Source of the DNA: Lacrimispora xylanisolvens
GTDB taxonomy: Bacteria > Bacillota > Clostridia > Lachnospirales > Lachnospiraceae
NCBI RefSeq assembly: GCF_002934545.1
Contig: NZ_PTJA01000002.1
Span: 124,001-188,000 of the forward strand
Reading direction: 5' to 3'
DNA: 64,000 nucleotides
Below, in pieces: positions 17,377-25,957 of this stretch. The notes under the pieces were generated by a model. The model saw nothing but the letters and a program-made list of their open reading frames with translations. It was not told the DNA's origin and ran no database searches. Numbering within the stretch: position 1 is the stretch's first letter; every line of letters starts with the position of its first letter. Position numbers and translations under genes: made by a program.

Positions 17377-18228
17377 GTGATAACATTAAAAGGAGCAGTT
17401 GTATCTGCGAAAATCAAAGAAGAGGTAACAGAACTTTTACGTGAACTTGCGGGAACGATACCAAGACTTGCAATTGTAAGGGTAGGAGAACGGCCTGATG
17501 ATATGGCATATGAACGTGGTGCATTGAAGAAAATGGAAAACTTCGGTCTGCAGGCAGAAAGCTTCTCCTACCCGGCAGATATTTCCGATGAAGATTTTCA
17601 GGCAGAATTTAAAAAGATTAATGAGAATCCTGGCATAGATGGAATTCTTCTTCTGCGTCCGCTGCCAAAACAGATTCATGAACGGGATATTGAGCGTATG
17701 ATTCTTCCAGAAAAAGATTTGGACGGAATTTCACCTGAGAATATAGCCCGGGTTTTTGCCGGGGAAAGTGAGGGGTTCGCGCCCTGCACAGCAGAAGCGG
17801 TTATTGAGGTGCTAAAGGCCAATGACATTTCCCTGACAGGAAAGCGGGTGGCAGTTGTTGGAAGAAGCATGGTAGTGGGGCGTCCTCTTTCCATGCTCCT
17901 GCTAAAGGAGAATGCAACGGTTACCATCTGTCATACACGGACAAAGGAAATCGAAAAAACCTGTCAGAATGCAGAAATCTTAATAGCCGCCGCCGGACAG
18001 GCAAAGATGATAGATCCTTCTTATGTTGGTGCAGATGCGGTTGTGATTGACGTAGGAATTAATGTGGATAACGATGGAAATCTTTGCGGAGATGTGGATT
18101 TTGAATCATTAAACGGCGTTGCCTCCATGGCAACCCCAGTGCCGGGAGGTGTGGGAGCCGTGACGACAGCGGTTCTTGCAAAGCATCTGGTAATGGCAGC
18201 AAGGAAACGCAGAGGCAGCAGAGCGTAA
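17377..18228 (+). CDS. folD: FolD-family methylenetetrahydrofolate dehydrogenase lacking cyclohydrolase residues
   Basis: FolD fold of 283 residues from a GTG start at 17377 with AAGGAG upstream. The NAD(P)-binding half is intact: VVGRSMVVGRPLSMLL near residue 165, VIDVGIN near 225, and the terminal TPVPGGVGAVTTA. In the active site, the tyrosine is kept (Tyr45) but the lysine four residues later, which E. coli FolD (Lys56) needs for cyclohydrolysis, is Ala49. The glutamine of the usual ILVQLPLP block is Leu93 (ILLLRPLP). The aspartate in KDLDG is kept. This pattern suggests a dehydrogenase-only enzyme, complemented by FchA encoded just upstream. A bidirectional terminator follows. Confidence 0.9.
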   Translation: MITLKGAVVSAKIKEEVTELLRELAGTIPRLAIVRVGERPDDMAYERGALKKMENFGLQAESFSYPADISDEDFQAEFKKINENPGIDGILLLRPLPKQIHERDIERMILPEKDLDGISPENIARVFAGESEGFAPCTAEAVIEVLKANDISLTGKRVAVVGRSMVVGRPLSMLLLKENATVTICHTRTKEIEKTCQNAEILIAAAGQAKMIDPSYVGADAVVIDVGINVDNDGNLCGDVDFESLNGVASMATPVPGGVGAVTTAVLAKHLVMAARKRRGSRA

Positions 18229-18235
18229 ATATTTA

Positions 18236-18280
18236 AAAGCGTCATAGACCGGACTGTATTTAACCGGTTTATGACGCTTT
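18236..18280. terminator. Bidirectional terminator between folD and the permease gene
   Basis: AAAGCGTCAT at 18236-18245 pairs with ATGACGCTTT at 18271-18280, extended inward by AGACCGG and CCGGTTT with one G-U pair; the loop is 11 bases. It lies between two convergent genes and has A/T flanks on both sides. Confidence 0.75.
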
Positions 18281-18297
18281 ACATATATCCACACCAT

Positions 18298-19725
18298 TTA
18301 TTTCTTCGGAATATCCGAATGATGAATTTCTTCCGAGAATTCTGTTAATAATCGGCGTCGTTTTGCAGTTTCTTCCTGTATACGCTTTGGAGTGGGAGCC
18401 TTTCGTTTTGCCGAGGCACGCACAAATGGATAGCAGGCTGAGAAAAATGCAACCAAAGCCAGACCGGCGATAAATCCCAGTGTCTGTCCTTTTATAAATG
18501 GCATGCTGAACATGGCAACTACAAGGCCTGCCAAGGTAAATAAGGAACTGTATGGGAAACCGCACAATCTGCAGTTTCCTTCCGGTTTTCCGTTCTTTTT
18601 CCGGAAACGGATATGAGTTGCCATAAGCATAATATAAGTGAAAAGAAGTGCAAATCCTCCGGAACTGATTAAAAATAAATAAACTTCAGGAAAAATCAGA
18701 CCAACATAAAGAAACAGCAGCATGGAGCAGCCGGAAAAAAGGATGCCGCGATAAGGAACGTCGGTTCTGTCTCTTAGAAAAGCGGGTCCCAGGCCATCCT
18801 CCACCAGAGAGCGAAGCATTCTTCCAATTCCAAACATTGCAGCCACCATTGTGGATAAAATGGCACTGATTAAGATGATTGTCATGGCTGTGCCCGCCCA
18901 AGACATCCGGAAACTGTTTAATGCCGTGACCATGGGACTTACCTCTTCACTTAAAGATGAGGTAGGGACCAGAAGCAGAAGCATGGAAATACAGAGAATA
19001 TAAAGTGTAACCAGCCAGCCTACAGTCATATGAATTGCCCGGGGAACGTTTCTTTCCTTGTCCTTTGTTTCACTGGCTGCAAGTCCAATAATTTCGAATC
19101 CTGCATAGGTGAACAGGACAATCAGCATGCTGCCTGCCAGGCTTTTAATACCGCCGGGCAGAAATGGTTCTGACCTTAAGACCTGGAATCCAAGAGGTTT
19201 ATAACCAGGAATCAGTCCAAACACAAAGAGAGCGCCGAAAACAATAAATCCCAGGATAGCAACAACTTTCACTCCAGCCAGAAGACTTTCCAGACTGCTG
19301 AGCTGACTGGCTCCCAGAAGATTAATAAGGGTCACTCCCAAAATCAGAATTGTCCCCAAAACCGGTATGGAAACAGTGGGAAACCAGGTTCGAAACAGCA
19401 GGGAAACTGCTGTTGCTTCACTTGACATAGAGATTACCATACCGGTCCAGTAAACCCAGCCCACTACAAATCCGGCGCCTTTACCTAAATATTCTGCCGC
19501 AAATGTCCGGAAGGAGCTGGAGGCAGGATTGGAGACCGTCATTTCTGAAAGTGCAAACAGGATGAAATAGACCATGACTCCGCAGATCAGGTAAGAAAGT
19601 ATAATCCCGGGACCAGCGGCCTTTATGGCAACGGAAGACCCGAGGAAAAAGGAACCGCCGATCACAGTTCCCAAAGCCATCATTGTTAAGTGGCCTGCAG
19701 TCAGACCATTTGTTTTCTGTTTCAT
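18298..19725 (-). CDS. Amino acid permease, APC superfamily
   Basis: Minus-strand integral membrane protein of 475 residues with about 12 hydrophobic segments. It opens with LTAGHLTMMALGTVIGGSFFLGSSVAIKAAGPG, the consensus first helix of the amino acid-polyamine-organocation superfamily, and carries the FTYAGFEIIGLAASE block near residue 205, typical of the GABA/amino-acid permease group. ATG at 19725 follows GTGAGG on the minus strand; a GTG four codons earlier overlaps that site and is less likely. It imports an amino acid or polyamine by cation symport; the substrate is not readable. Transcribed alone, convergent with folD. Confidence 0.9.
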   Translation of the reverse strand: MKQKTNGLTAGHLTMMALGTVIGGSFFLGSSVAIKAAGPGIILSYLICGVMVYFILFALSEMTVSNPASSSFRTFAAEYLGKGAGFVVGWVYWTGMVISMSSEATAVSLLFRTWFPTVSIPVLGTILILGVTLINLLGASQLSSLESLLAGVKVVAILGFIVFGALFVFGLIPGYKPLGFQVLRSEPFLPGGIKSLAGSMLIVLFTYAGFEIIGLAASETKDKERNVPRAIHMTVGWLVTLYILCISMLLLLVPTSSLSEEVSPMVTALNSFRMSWAGTAMTIILISAILSTMVAAMFGIGRMLRSLVEDGLGPAFLRDRTDVPYRGILFSGCSMLLFLYVGLIFPEVYLFLISSGGFALLFTYIMLMATHIRFRKKNGKPEGNCRLCGFPYSSLFTLAGLVVAMFSMPFIKGQTLGFIAGLALVAFFSACYPFVRASAKRKAPTPKRIQEETAKRRRLLTEFSEEIHHSDIPKK

Positions 19726-19787
19726 AAGAAGCCTCACTTTTTGCTTTTAGTCTTATTATTTCAGTTATTGTGAAAGTTATTCGAAAT

Positions 19788-19824
19788 AAAAAAACAAGCT
19801 GTACAATACACAGCCTGTTTTTTT
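19788..19824 (-). terminator. Terminator after the methyltransferase gene
   Basis: On the minus strand the stem is ACAGGCTGT pairing with ACAGCTTGT, flanked by A-run and T-run, eight bases after the stop at 19832. The T-run on the minus strand makes this a good intrinsic terminator. Confidence 0.65.
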
Positions 19825-19831
19825 GCAATTC

Positions 19832-21373
19832 TTATTTTTTTCTTGCTCTGATTAAATATTGGTAAGTGGTAAATGCGTCCATACCGCTGGAACTGATCGC
19901 GCACAGCTGTTCAATAAGCTTTTGCTGCTCCGGAGTAATATAGATCCGGGTCACACCAATATCTTCAATCTGGTAACCAGTCTGGGAAAACATCCGTACA
20001 ATCTCATTCTTGGTGAAGAAACGAAGATGGGTTTTATCCAGAATCCCGCTGTCTTCATAAGTCCAGTATCCGTTCAGCAGATTGCTGACAATTGAGATAT
20101 GCATGATGTTTGGGATACTGGCAAGTATAGCGCCTCCTGGTTTTAAATACCGTTTCATATTTTCCAGCACAGTGGCAGGTTGATGAAGGTGCTCCAATAC
20201 ATCTCCAAAGATAATATAGTCAAAGTACCCATCCTCATAATCCAGGGTTTCCTCCACATTTCCCTGAGTGACAGGAAAGAGAAGGGAAGAGATATTCCAG
20301 GAACCTTCATCCAGCTCGATTCCGTGGAGGGTTGATTTGGGATATTTATTTTTAAGGGCAAGCAGGGAGGCACCGCAGGCACAGCCCACATCTAATACAT
20401 TTATGGGCGTGTCAGCAGGATCTTTGATTAATGCCAGAATATCAGGACGTGGGAATAGAGAATAATTCAGCCGCACGTTCCATTTTTCATAGAAATGGTT
20501 GTAATCATACCAGCGGGCCTGATTGCTCTGCTCTAGACCAAAAGTATAAACATATCCATGATGGCATAAATAGGTGATCTTTTTTAATTTAAGAAGCTGA
20601 AAAGAAAAATCTTTTTGTGATACTTCCTGGGTAAGATAATTTTTATCAAATCCCGCCGTTTTATCAAAGACATCTCTTCGTATAAGGATAGTACAGCAGG
20701 AAGGGATCAGAACCGGATCCATTTGCTCGTCACCAGGAAGGTTATGTTCATCAGCATAAACGCTGGCCCGGTCAATGGGAGTAATAAAATCAGTCAGTCC
20801 AAAAACAACCCCGTTGGTAACCCCATTGACTGCACCAATGGATTCATCCTTATAAAGAGACATACGCAGCTGGAACATTGCGTGGGGAAGCAAGACGGAT
20901 CCCTTGCCAAGGGCTAATAAATCCTCTTGTTTCTCTGTTTGTTCACAGGCTTTATTAAATGCTGCCCCAGGTGTCAGTCCTTTTACAGAAACAAGTTTAA
21001 TTTCCTTTTGCTCTTTCAGCCATTCCGTGACTTCCATAGATACTTCTTCATCTGAAACTATTATGGTTTTAACATCTTCCCTGCTTAAGACACATGTCTG
21101 AAGGATGGCTTTCATCATATTTAAATCAGGGACAGAGGGGATTATGAGGGCGGCTTTTGGCAATTCATTTAAATGCGACTCTTCCCAGTCTTTTATTACT
21201 TCTGTCAGCCGGTTTGTATCCTCTTTACTGCTGCACAGGAACAGGCTGTGAGCGTAGCAGAGATAGGCCCGTTTAAGATTGCCATTCTGGTGATAATATT
21301 TCCCCATTTCTTCATAACTTTTATAATTCCGGCTGTTTTTTGCAGCCTCTAGATGTAGATCCTGAATATTCAT
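19832..21373 (-). CDS. Glycosyltransferase-like / SAM-dependent methyltransferase fusion protein
   Basis: Minus-strand gene, 513 residues from ATG at 21373 with AAAGGAG upstream. Residues 1-65 look like a short TPR-like helical repeat (YEEMGKYYHQNGNLKRAYLCYAHSL). Residues 75-290 resemble a family 2 glycosyltransferase A-fold (PSVPDLNMMKAILQTC; VNGVTNG; CTILIRRDVFDKTAGFD) but I see no clear DxD motif. Residues 320-500 form a class I methyltransferase: VLDVGCACGASL as the SAM-binding loop, then DYIIFGDVLEHL and LKPGGAILASIPN. Such fusions occur in cell-surface or flagellar glycan loci, but no glycan genes are nearby. The glycosyltransferase half may be degenerate. Role not known. Confidence 0.75.
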   Translation of the reverse strand: MNIQDLHLEAAKNSRNYKSYEEMGKYYHQNGNLKRAYLCYAHSLFLCSSKEDTNRLTEVIKDWEESHLNELPKAALIIPSVPDLNMMKAILQTCVLSREDVKTIIVSDEEVSMEVTEWLKEQKEIKLVSVKGLTPGAAFNKACEQTEKQEDLLALGKGSVLLPHAMFQLRMSLYKDESIGAVNGVTNGVVFGLTDFITPIDRASVYADEHNLPGDEQMDPVLIPSCCTILIRRDVFDKTAGFDKNYLTQEVSQKDFSFQLLKLKKITYLCHHGYVYTFGLEQSNQARWYDYNHFYEKWNVRLNYSLFPRPDILALIKDPADTPINVLDVGCACGASLLALKNKYPKSTLHGIELDEGSWNISSLLFPVTQGNVEETLDYEDGYFDYIIFGDVLEHLHQPATVLENMKRYLKPGGAILASIPNIMHISIVSNLLNGYWTYEDSGILDKTHLRFFTKNEIVRMFSQTGYQIEDIGVTRIYITPEQQKLIEQLCAISSSGMDAFTTYQYLIRARKK

Positions 21374-21548
21374 GAAGACTCCTTTCAAAAAATCCTGACT
21401 GAATCATATAAGCGCTCTCATATCAGTATATTCCGCTGGTACATGCCAGCGTGATGAATCCATATGGTGCTACGTAATTAATAAAAATAGTGTGAAAGAA
21501 AAACTAAAATTCCGATAACTTGTTAAGGAAAGCTTAAGTATTGTTGAA

Positions 21549-21577
21549 TTGAAACAAAGAATTTTGTTTGTTATAAT
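21549..21577 (+). promoter_or_regulatory. Promoter of the flotillin gene
   Basis: TTGAAA at 21549-21554, a 17-base spacer and a perfect TATAAT at 21572-21577, 60 bases before the start codon. The upstream 175 bases (21374-21548), between divergent genes, show no other clear signal. Confidence 0.65.
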
Positions 21578-21637
21578 AAATAAGACTGTATTTTACAAAC
21601 AGTTTAAAATATTACACCAAAAGAAGGGGGAAAGAAT

Positions 21638-23170
21638 ATGACGACTATGAGTTTATTTTCCACAATTATTGCCGTTATTCTGATAGCAGGCATCCTGGGG
21701 ATCCTGATGTCTGGGTATGTAAAGGCTCCGCCAGATATGGCATTTATTATTTCCGGATTAAGAAGAAAGACGGTGATTGGAAAAGCCAGTATCAAGATTC
21801 CGTTTCTTGAGCGGCTGGACCGGTTGAGTTTAAAATTAATACCCATTGATGTTAAAACATCCAACGCAGTTCCTACCGCGGATTATATTAATATTCAGGT
21901 AGATGCTGCTGTTAATGTAAAAATAAGCAGTGATCCAAACAGACTTTCTTTAGCAGCACAGAACTTTTTAAATCAGGATACCGAATACATAGGCCGGATT
22001 GCGAGAGAGGTTTTAGAAGGAAACATGCGTGAGATTGTGGGACGCATGAGACTGGAAGAGATGGTCAGCGACCGTATAAAATTTGCGGAGCTGGTAAAAG
22101 AAAATGCCATGCCGGACCTTGCGGCTATGGGACTTGATATAGTCAGCTTTAATGTACAGAATTTCTCTGATGCCAATGGTGTTATTGATGACCTTGGTAT
22201 TGACAATATCTCACAGATCAAGAAAAAGGCAGCCATTGCAAAAGCAGAAGCGGATAAAGAAATAGCCATTGCAAAAGCCGCCGCAGATAAGCAGGCCAAT
22301 GATGCGAGAATTAATTCGGAGCGTGAAATTGCGATCAAAAATAATGAGCTTGATCTTCAGAAGTCTGACTTAAAGAAGCATGCAGATGTTAAGAAAGCAG
22401 AGGCAGATGCGGCATACCAGATTCAGCAGGAAGAGCAACGTAAAACCATTGAGGTCACATCCGCAGATGCTGATATTGCCAAGCAGGAAAAAGAAGTTCT
22501 GATTAAGCAGAAGGAAGCCGAGGTTATGGAAAAGGCCCTTGATGCAGAAATCAGAAAGAAGGCGGAAGCAGACAAATTCGCCAGACAGCAGAAGGCAGAA
22601 GCTGAGCTTTATGAACGCCAGAAAAACGCGGAAGCAAAGCGTTTTGAAAAGGTTCAGGAGGCAGAAGCCCAGAAGGCAAGTGCAGAAGCTGAGCGTTACT
22701 CAAAAGAGCAGGAAGCCCAGGGAATTCGTATGGTGGGTGAAGCGGAAGCGGAAGCCATCAAGGCAAAGGGGCTTGCAGAAGCAGAAGCCATGGAAAAGAA
22801 AGCCCAGGCTTACCAGCAGTATAACAATGCGGCTGTAGCTGAAATGATCATTAAGGTATTACCGGAAGTAGCAGGAAAGATTGCAGAACCCCTTTCCCAG
22901 ATTGATAAGATCACCATCATCGGAGGCGGTGAAGGCGGCAGTCTTGATTCCGTATCCGGCAATGTTCCGGCAGTTATGGCAAAGCTGTTTGAATCCATGA
23001 AGGAAACAACCGGAATTGATTTAGGCGACATTGTTAAGGCAGGGACCTATGATGCGAAGGTAAACCGGAATATTAATATTACGGGAGTGCCGGAGATTAC
23101 TATTAAGCCGGAAGAAAAGACGGTGGTGCAGAAGACAGATGAAGTAATAGATACAGAACCAACAGTATAA
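21638..23170 (+). CDS. floT: Flotillin-like SPFH membrane scaffold protein
   Basis: A 510-residue flotillin. Residues 7-26 form one hydrophobic membrane anchor, followed directly by the SPFH/band 7 domain (residues about 28-200; VKAPPDMAFIISG, IQVDAAVNVKIS, LEGNMREIVGRM). Residues 210-410 are a long charged Ala/Glu/Lys coiled coil with repeated EAEA blocks, and the C-terminus has a GGGEGGSLDS linker. Flotillins oligomerise in the membrane and organise lipid microdomains and signalling proteins. Bacterial flotillin genes are often paired with an NfeD-type gene (yuaF in B. subtilis); none is adjacent here. It has its own promoter and terminator, so it is a single-gene unit. Confidence 0.93.
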   Translation: MTTMSLFSTIIAVILIAGILGILMSGYVKAPPDMAFIISGLRRKTVIGKASIKIPFLERLDRLSLKLIPIDVKTSNAVPTADYINIQVDAAVNVKISSDPNRLSLAAQNFLNQDTEYIGRIAREVLEGNMREIVGRMRLEEMVSDRIKFAELVKENAMPDLAAMGLDIVSFNVQNFSDANGVIDDLGIDNISQIKKKAAIAKAEADKEIAIAKAAADKQANDARINSEREIAIKNNELDLQKSDLKKHADVKKAEADAAYQIQQEEQRKTIEVTSADADIAKQEKEVLIKQKEAEVMEKALDAEIRKKAEADKFARQQKAEAELYERQKNAEAKRFEKVQEAEAQKASAEAERYSKEQEAQGIRMVGEAEAEAIKAKGLAEAEAMEKKAQAYQQYNNAAVAEMIIKVLPEVAGKIAEPLSQIDKITIIGGGEGGSLDSVSGNVPAVMAKLFESMKETTGIDLGDIVKAGTYDAKVNRNINITGVPEITIKPEEKTVVQKTDEVIDTEPTV

Positions 23171-23178
23171 TGTAAATT

Positions 23179-23214
23179 GCGGTATCGGAGAAAAATCTCT
23201 GGTACCGCTTTTTT
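23179..23214 (+). terminator. Terminator of the flotillin gene
   Basis: GCGGTA at 23179-23184 pairs with TACCGC at 23203-23208, with inner GAGA/TCTC pairing, followed by six Ts. Eight bases after the flotillin stop. Confidence 0.8.
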
Positions 23215-23286
23215 GTGCCCTGAATAGACATAACCTTACCAAAAATTACATGTAGAGCGTTATTTATTACATAATGCCCAAAAATG

Positions 23287-23315
23287 TTACAATATAAGAT
23301 ATAATAATTTAAAAT
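23287..23315 (+). promoter_or_regulatory. Possible promoter of the spike/effector cassette
   Basis: TTACAA at 23287-23292, a 17-base spacer and TAAAAT at 23310-23315 in a very AT-rich leader. A TATAAT at 23300-23305 lacks a good -35 box. The signal is plausible but such AT-rich DNA gives chance matches. Confidence 0.35.
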
Positions 23316-23384
23316 ATATCATTTTGTAATTATAAAAATTACTGTAATTTAATGTTGAAGTAATTTTAAGAAGGAGGAAATTTT

Positions 23385-25109
23385 ATGACAGAATATATAA
23401 ACGTAAAAATTATGTTAAATTCCCAAGAAATATTTTTAATTAATCCCATAATAAATATTCAAAAAAATGCAGGAGATCATACAAAGCTGAAAATACAGGG
23501 AGTTGTCAGGGAGAATAGCTATCGTCAGCTTATTATTGCTGACACAAGAACTGATGTGCAGGTACAACTCTCAGGTCAGCCTGAAAATCTTTTCTGGGGT
23601 ATCGTAACTCACATCGATATTCAGGTTAGTGTATCTGAAGGAAAGCAATACCAGGAACTATATTTGGAGGCAAGGTCATTTAGCAGCTTGCTGGATAAAA
23701 ATAAACAGTATCGTTCCTTTCAAAAGCAGAATGCCTCATATAAAGAAATTATTGAATTTATTATAAAAGATTACCAGGGATCCAATTACATAATAAACCC
23801 TGAACTGACAGAAAAATTTTTAAACCGTTTTACAGTGCAATACAATGAGACAGACTGGGAATTCCTTAAGAGGATAGCCTCCTTTCTTCATGTCCCGTTA
23901 GTAGCGAGTCATAATACGAAAGGAGCAAAATTTACATTTGGAGTGATCTGGAAAACTAAGGTATTCGAAATCTCCAAGGAGGATGAGTGTCAGGTAGAGA
24001 TTATACATAGCTCTATTAATAAATCAGAGACAGCAGAAGATGATTATCAGGGAGAGCAACAGTATTTTAAATGGAAGGTAGATAGTACGGAAACTCCCGT
24101 CTTTGAAGTAGGTGACTGTGTACTCTATAAGGGAATTAGATGTTACGTTAAGAAAGCAGATGTGGCAATACAAAACCATATAATTACACAGGTGTGTTAT
24201 CTATATGGTAAAAAAGGATTTTATGCTCCGGAAGAACGAAATAAGTTTATAACAGGTCTATCGCTTCCTGGAAGTGTAAAAGAGGTGAAGAATAATCAAA
24301 TAAAGGTATCTCTTGATATTGATGCGTCAAATGAGAACGAATGCTGGTTTCTTTACTCCACTTTTTATTCCACATTTTATTGCATGCCAGAGAATGGAGA
24401 TCGAGTAAACTTATATTTTCCAGATAATATAGAGAATCATGCTTTTGTATTGAATTCCGTCAGAACAGTTCCGCAAAAGGCTGTGAATGAATCCGCATCT
24501 CAAAAGACAGATGATACTTCTGGAGATGCTGGTAAGCAGGCAGGAACTAATTCTGTTAAACAGATGCAGGGAACGGAAGGGACAGAAATAGACATTTCAC
24601 CAATATTGGAAATGCTGGCCAATCCTCAAAACGGAAAGCTTATCAATGCTTCTGTTACCTATAAGGAAAACATTGATGGGGCATCTATCCAGCAGCAAGG
24701 ACAGGCAGAAAATCATGGTGGGAATGCCCAAAGAGGTATGGGGGGGACCTCTGGAAGAGCAGCAAAAAGTGCTCAGCCTAATTATGACTTCGAGACCCTG
24801 GCTGCGAATGAAAACACAAAGGTTCTATGTACAAAAGGAGGGAAAATGGTGATTTTAGATGACTCAAATGGCAGTGTGTCTATCGTTTGTAATGATGGAA
24901 CCTTTATTGGTTTGGCAGGTTCGAATATTACGATTACCTCCAATAATAAAATAACCTTTTATGCAGCAGAAGATATTAATTTATCAGCAGGTAAGACTCT
25001 TAACATATCAGCAAAAGAAAAGATTCAGATAAATTGTGATCAGTGTGGATTGGAAATAGTGCCTGAGAAGATAGGAATACAGGGTACGGATATAAAGATA
25101 AATGAATAA
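23385..25109 (+). CDS. VgrG/gpD-like contractile injection spike protein without toxin domain
   Basis: A 574-residue protein with the layout of phage late-control gpD / VgrG/Pvc8-type spike proteins. Residues 1-270 form the gp27-like hub (VQLSGQPENLFWGIVTHI; SYKEIIEFIIKDY; FTVQYNETDWEFLKRIASFL). An OB-like segment follows near 280-370. Residues about 470-574 are short beta repeats (GSNITITSNNKITFYA, INLSAGKTLNIS) that would form the triangular beta-helix spike. A Gln/Gly/Ser-rich linker joins them near 390-460. It lacks any C-terminal effector, unlike its relative at 27608. AAGGAGG precedes the ATG. No sheath, tube or baseplate genes are nearby, so it must use a machine encoded elsewhere (inference). 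Confidence 0.85.
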   Translation: MTEYINVKIMLNSQEIFLINPIINIQKNAGDHTKLKIQGVVRENSYRQLIIADTRTDVQVQLSGQPENLFWGIVTHIDIQVSVSEGKQYQELYLEARSFSSLLDKNKQYRSFQKQNASYKEIIEFIIKDYQGSNYIINPELTEKFLNRFTVQYNETDWEFLKRIASFLHVPLVASHNTKGAKFTFGVIWKTKVFEISKEDECQVEIIHSSINKSETAEDDYQGEQQYFKWKVDSTETPVFEVGDCVLYKGIRCYVKKADVAIQNHIITQVCYLYGKKGFYAPEERNKFITGLSLPGSVKEVKNNQIKVSLDIDASNENECWFLYSTFYSTFYCMPENGDRVNLYFPDNIENHAFVLNSVRTVPQKAVNESASQKTDDTSGDAGKQAGTNSVKQMQGTEGTEIDISPILEMLANPQNGKLINASVTYKENIDGASIQQQGQAENHGGNAQRGMGGTSGRAAKSAQPNYDFETLAANENTKVLCTKGGKMVILDDSNGSVSIVCNDGTFIGLAGSNITITSNNKITFYAAEDINLSAGKTLNISAKEKIQINCDQCGLEIVPEKIGIQGTDIKINE

Positions 25110-25122
25110 AGGAGCAAAAGAA

Positions 25123-25332
25123 ATGGTTACGACAGGAGCAAACCCCAAACAGGCTATTATTATGTCAGAATTAAAAAATAATTTTGGAAAAAGCGTATCA
25201 AATGGAATTTTCAGTGCGGCGGGCAAGGTTTTTTTCCCGACAGGGAGCAAAATGGAAAAGGCAGTGCAGAAGGGATACTATAATATCATTCAGTCCATGG
25301 TAAGCAGTCAGTGCTATAAAGACCAGAAATAG
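25123..25332 (+). CDS. Small hypothetical protein in the spike cassette
   Basis: A 69-residue protein. ATG at 25123 with AAAGGAG eight bases upstream is preferred over the ATG at 25102, which overlaps the upstream gene. It has a glycine/serine-rich middle with hydrophobic residues (SNGIFSAAGKVFFPTGSKM) and an amphipathic end, but no signal peptide, cysteine motif or known domain. Tight spacing on both sides (13 bases before, 10 after) places it in the spike operon. It may be an adaptor or chaperone; I do not recognise it. Confidence 0.65.
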   Translation: MVTTGANPKQAIIMSELKNNFGKSVSNGIFSAAGKVFFPTGSKMEKAVQKGYYNIIQSMVSSQCYKDQK

Positions 25333-25342
25333 GGGGGATCTG

Positions 25343-25957
25343 ATGGAGAAAGCGGAAGCACTAAAGATTTTTTTAGAGAAAGATGTTAGAGAAAGATCCA
25401 GGATTTTTTTGTTAAGTTCCTTAGATGAGTTGAAAATAGAATTAAGACAGAAGAGGATAGAAGCTTTCGTAAATGATTTTCTTATATTGCTTAATGAATG
25501 TGAAAAATCAGGAGAATCTGTTCGTTATATTCAGCTCTCACTTATCCGGTCAAAGGCACTTAGCAATAAGCCTTTTTATATTTTGGAAGCATATGGAAGT
25601 CTGTTTTATCTTTCACAGCCTATTGCAGTACGTGAACTTAGTCTCGACTGGTTCTATGAAAAATTTAATGAGTTCTGCGAAGCTGTTAAGAAGGACAGCA
25701 AGAAATATATCCTTAAGATTGGAGGAATGGAATTAGACCGCATAATTCTTGCAGAACTTATTAACTGCAACAGATTACTGAAATATCTTTTGGAGGAATC
25801 TTTGGTACATATCATTAGCCTGGAAGAATTTACTAAACTTAAGCTATCGGAAGGAATTCAGATTCAGATAGGAGAATATAGAGGACCGTTTGAAGTAATT
25901 ATGGTAACCAACGAGTACACGTACAATATAGGCAGGTGGTGGAATGGAATATTATAG
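25343..25957 (+). CDS. Hypothetical protein in the spike cassette
   Basis: A 204-residue, mostly helical, charged protein with an AGGGGG ribosome binding site. The N-terminal half has Leu/Glu/Lys-rich helices; the C-terminal end is a tryptophan-bearing beta segment (YNIGRWWNGIL). No signal peptide or membrane segment. I do not recognise the family. It overlaps the next gene by 14 bases. Its place between spike and PAAR-like genes is where effector adaptors and chaperones sit in T6SS and related systems, so an effector-loading role is possible but unproven. Confidence 0.7.
   Translation: MEKAEALKIFLEKDVRERSRIFLLSSLDELKIELRQKRIEAFVNDFLILLNECEKSGESVRYIQLSLIRSKALSNKPFYILEAYGSLFYLSQPIAVRELSLDWFYEKFNEFCEAVKKDSKKYILKIGGMELDRIILAELINCNRLLKYLLEESLVHIISLEEFTKLKLSEGIQIQIGEYRGPFEVIMVTNEYTYNIGRWWNGIL

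Noticed and set aside
22539-22838. Second plus-strand frame rich in Arg/Lys inside the flotillin gene
   Set aside because: It is the +1 frame of the repeated Glu/Ala/Lys coiled coil, not a gene.
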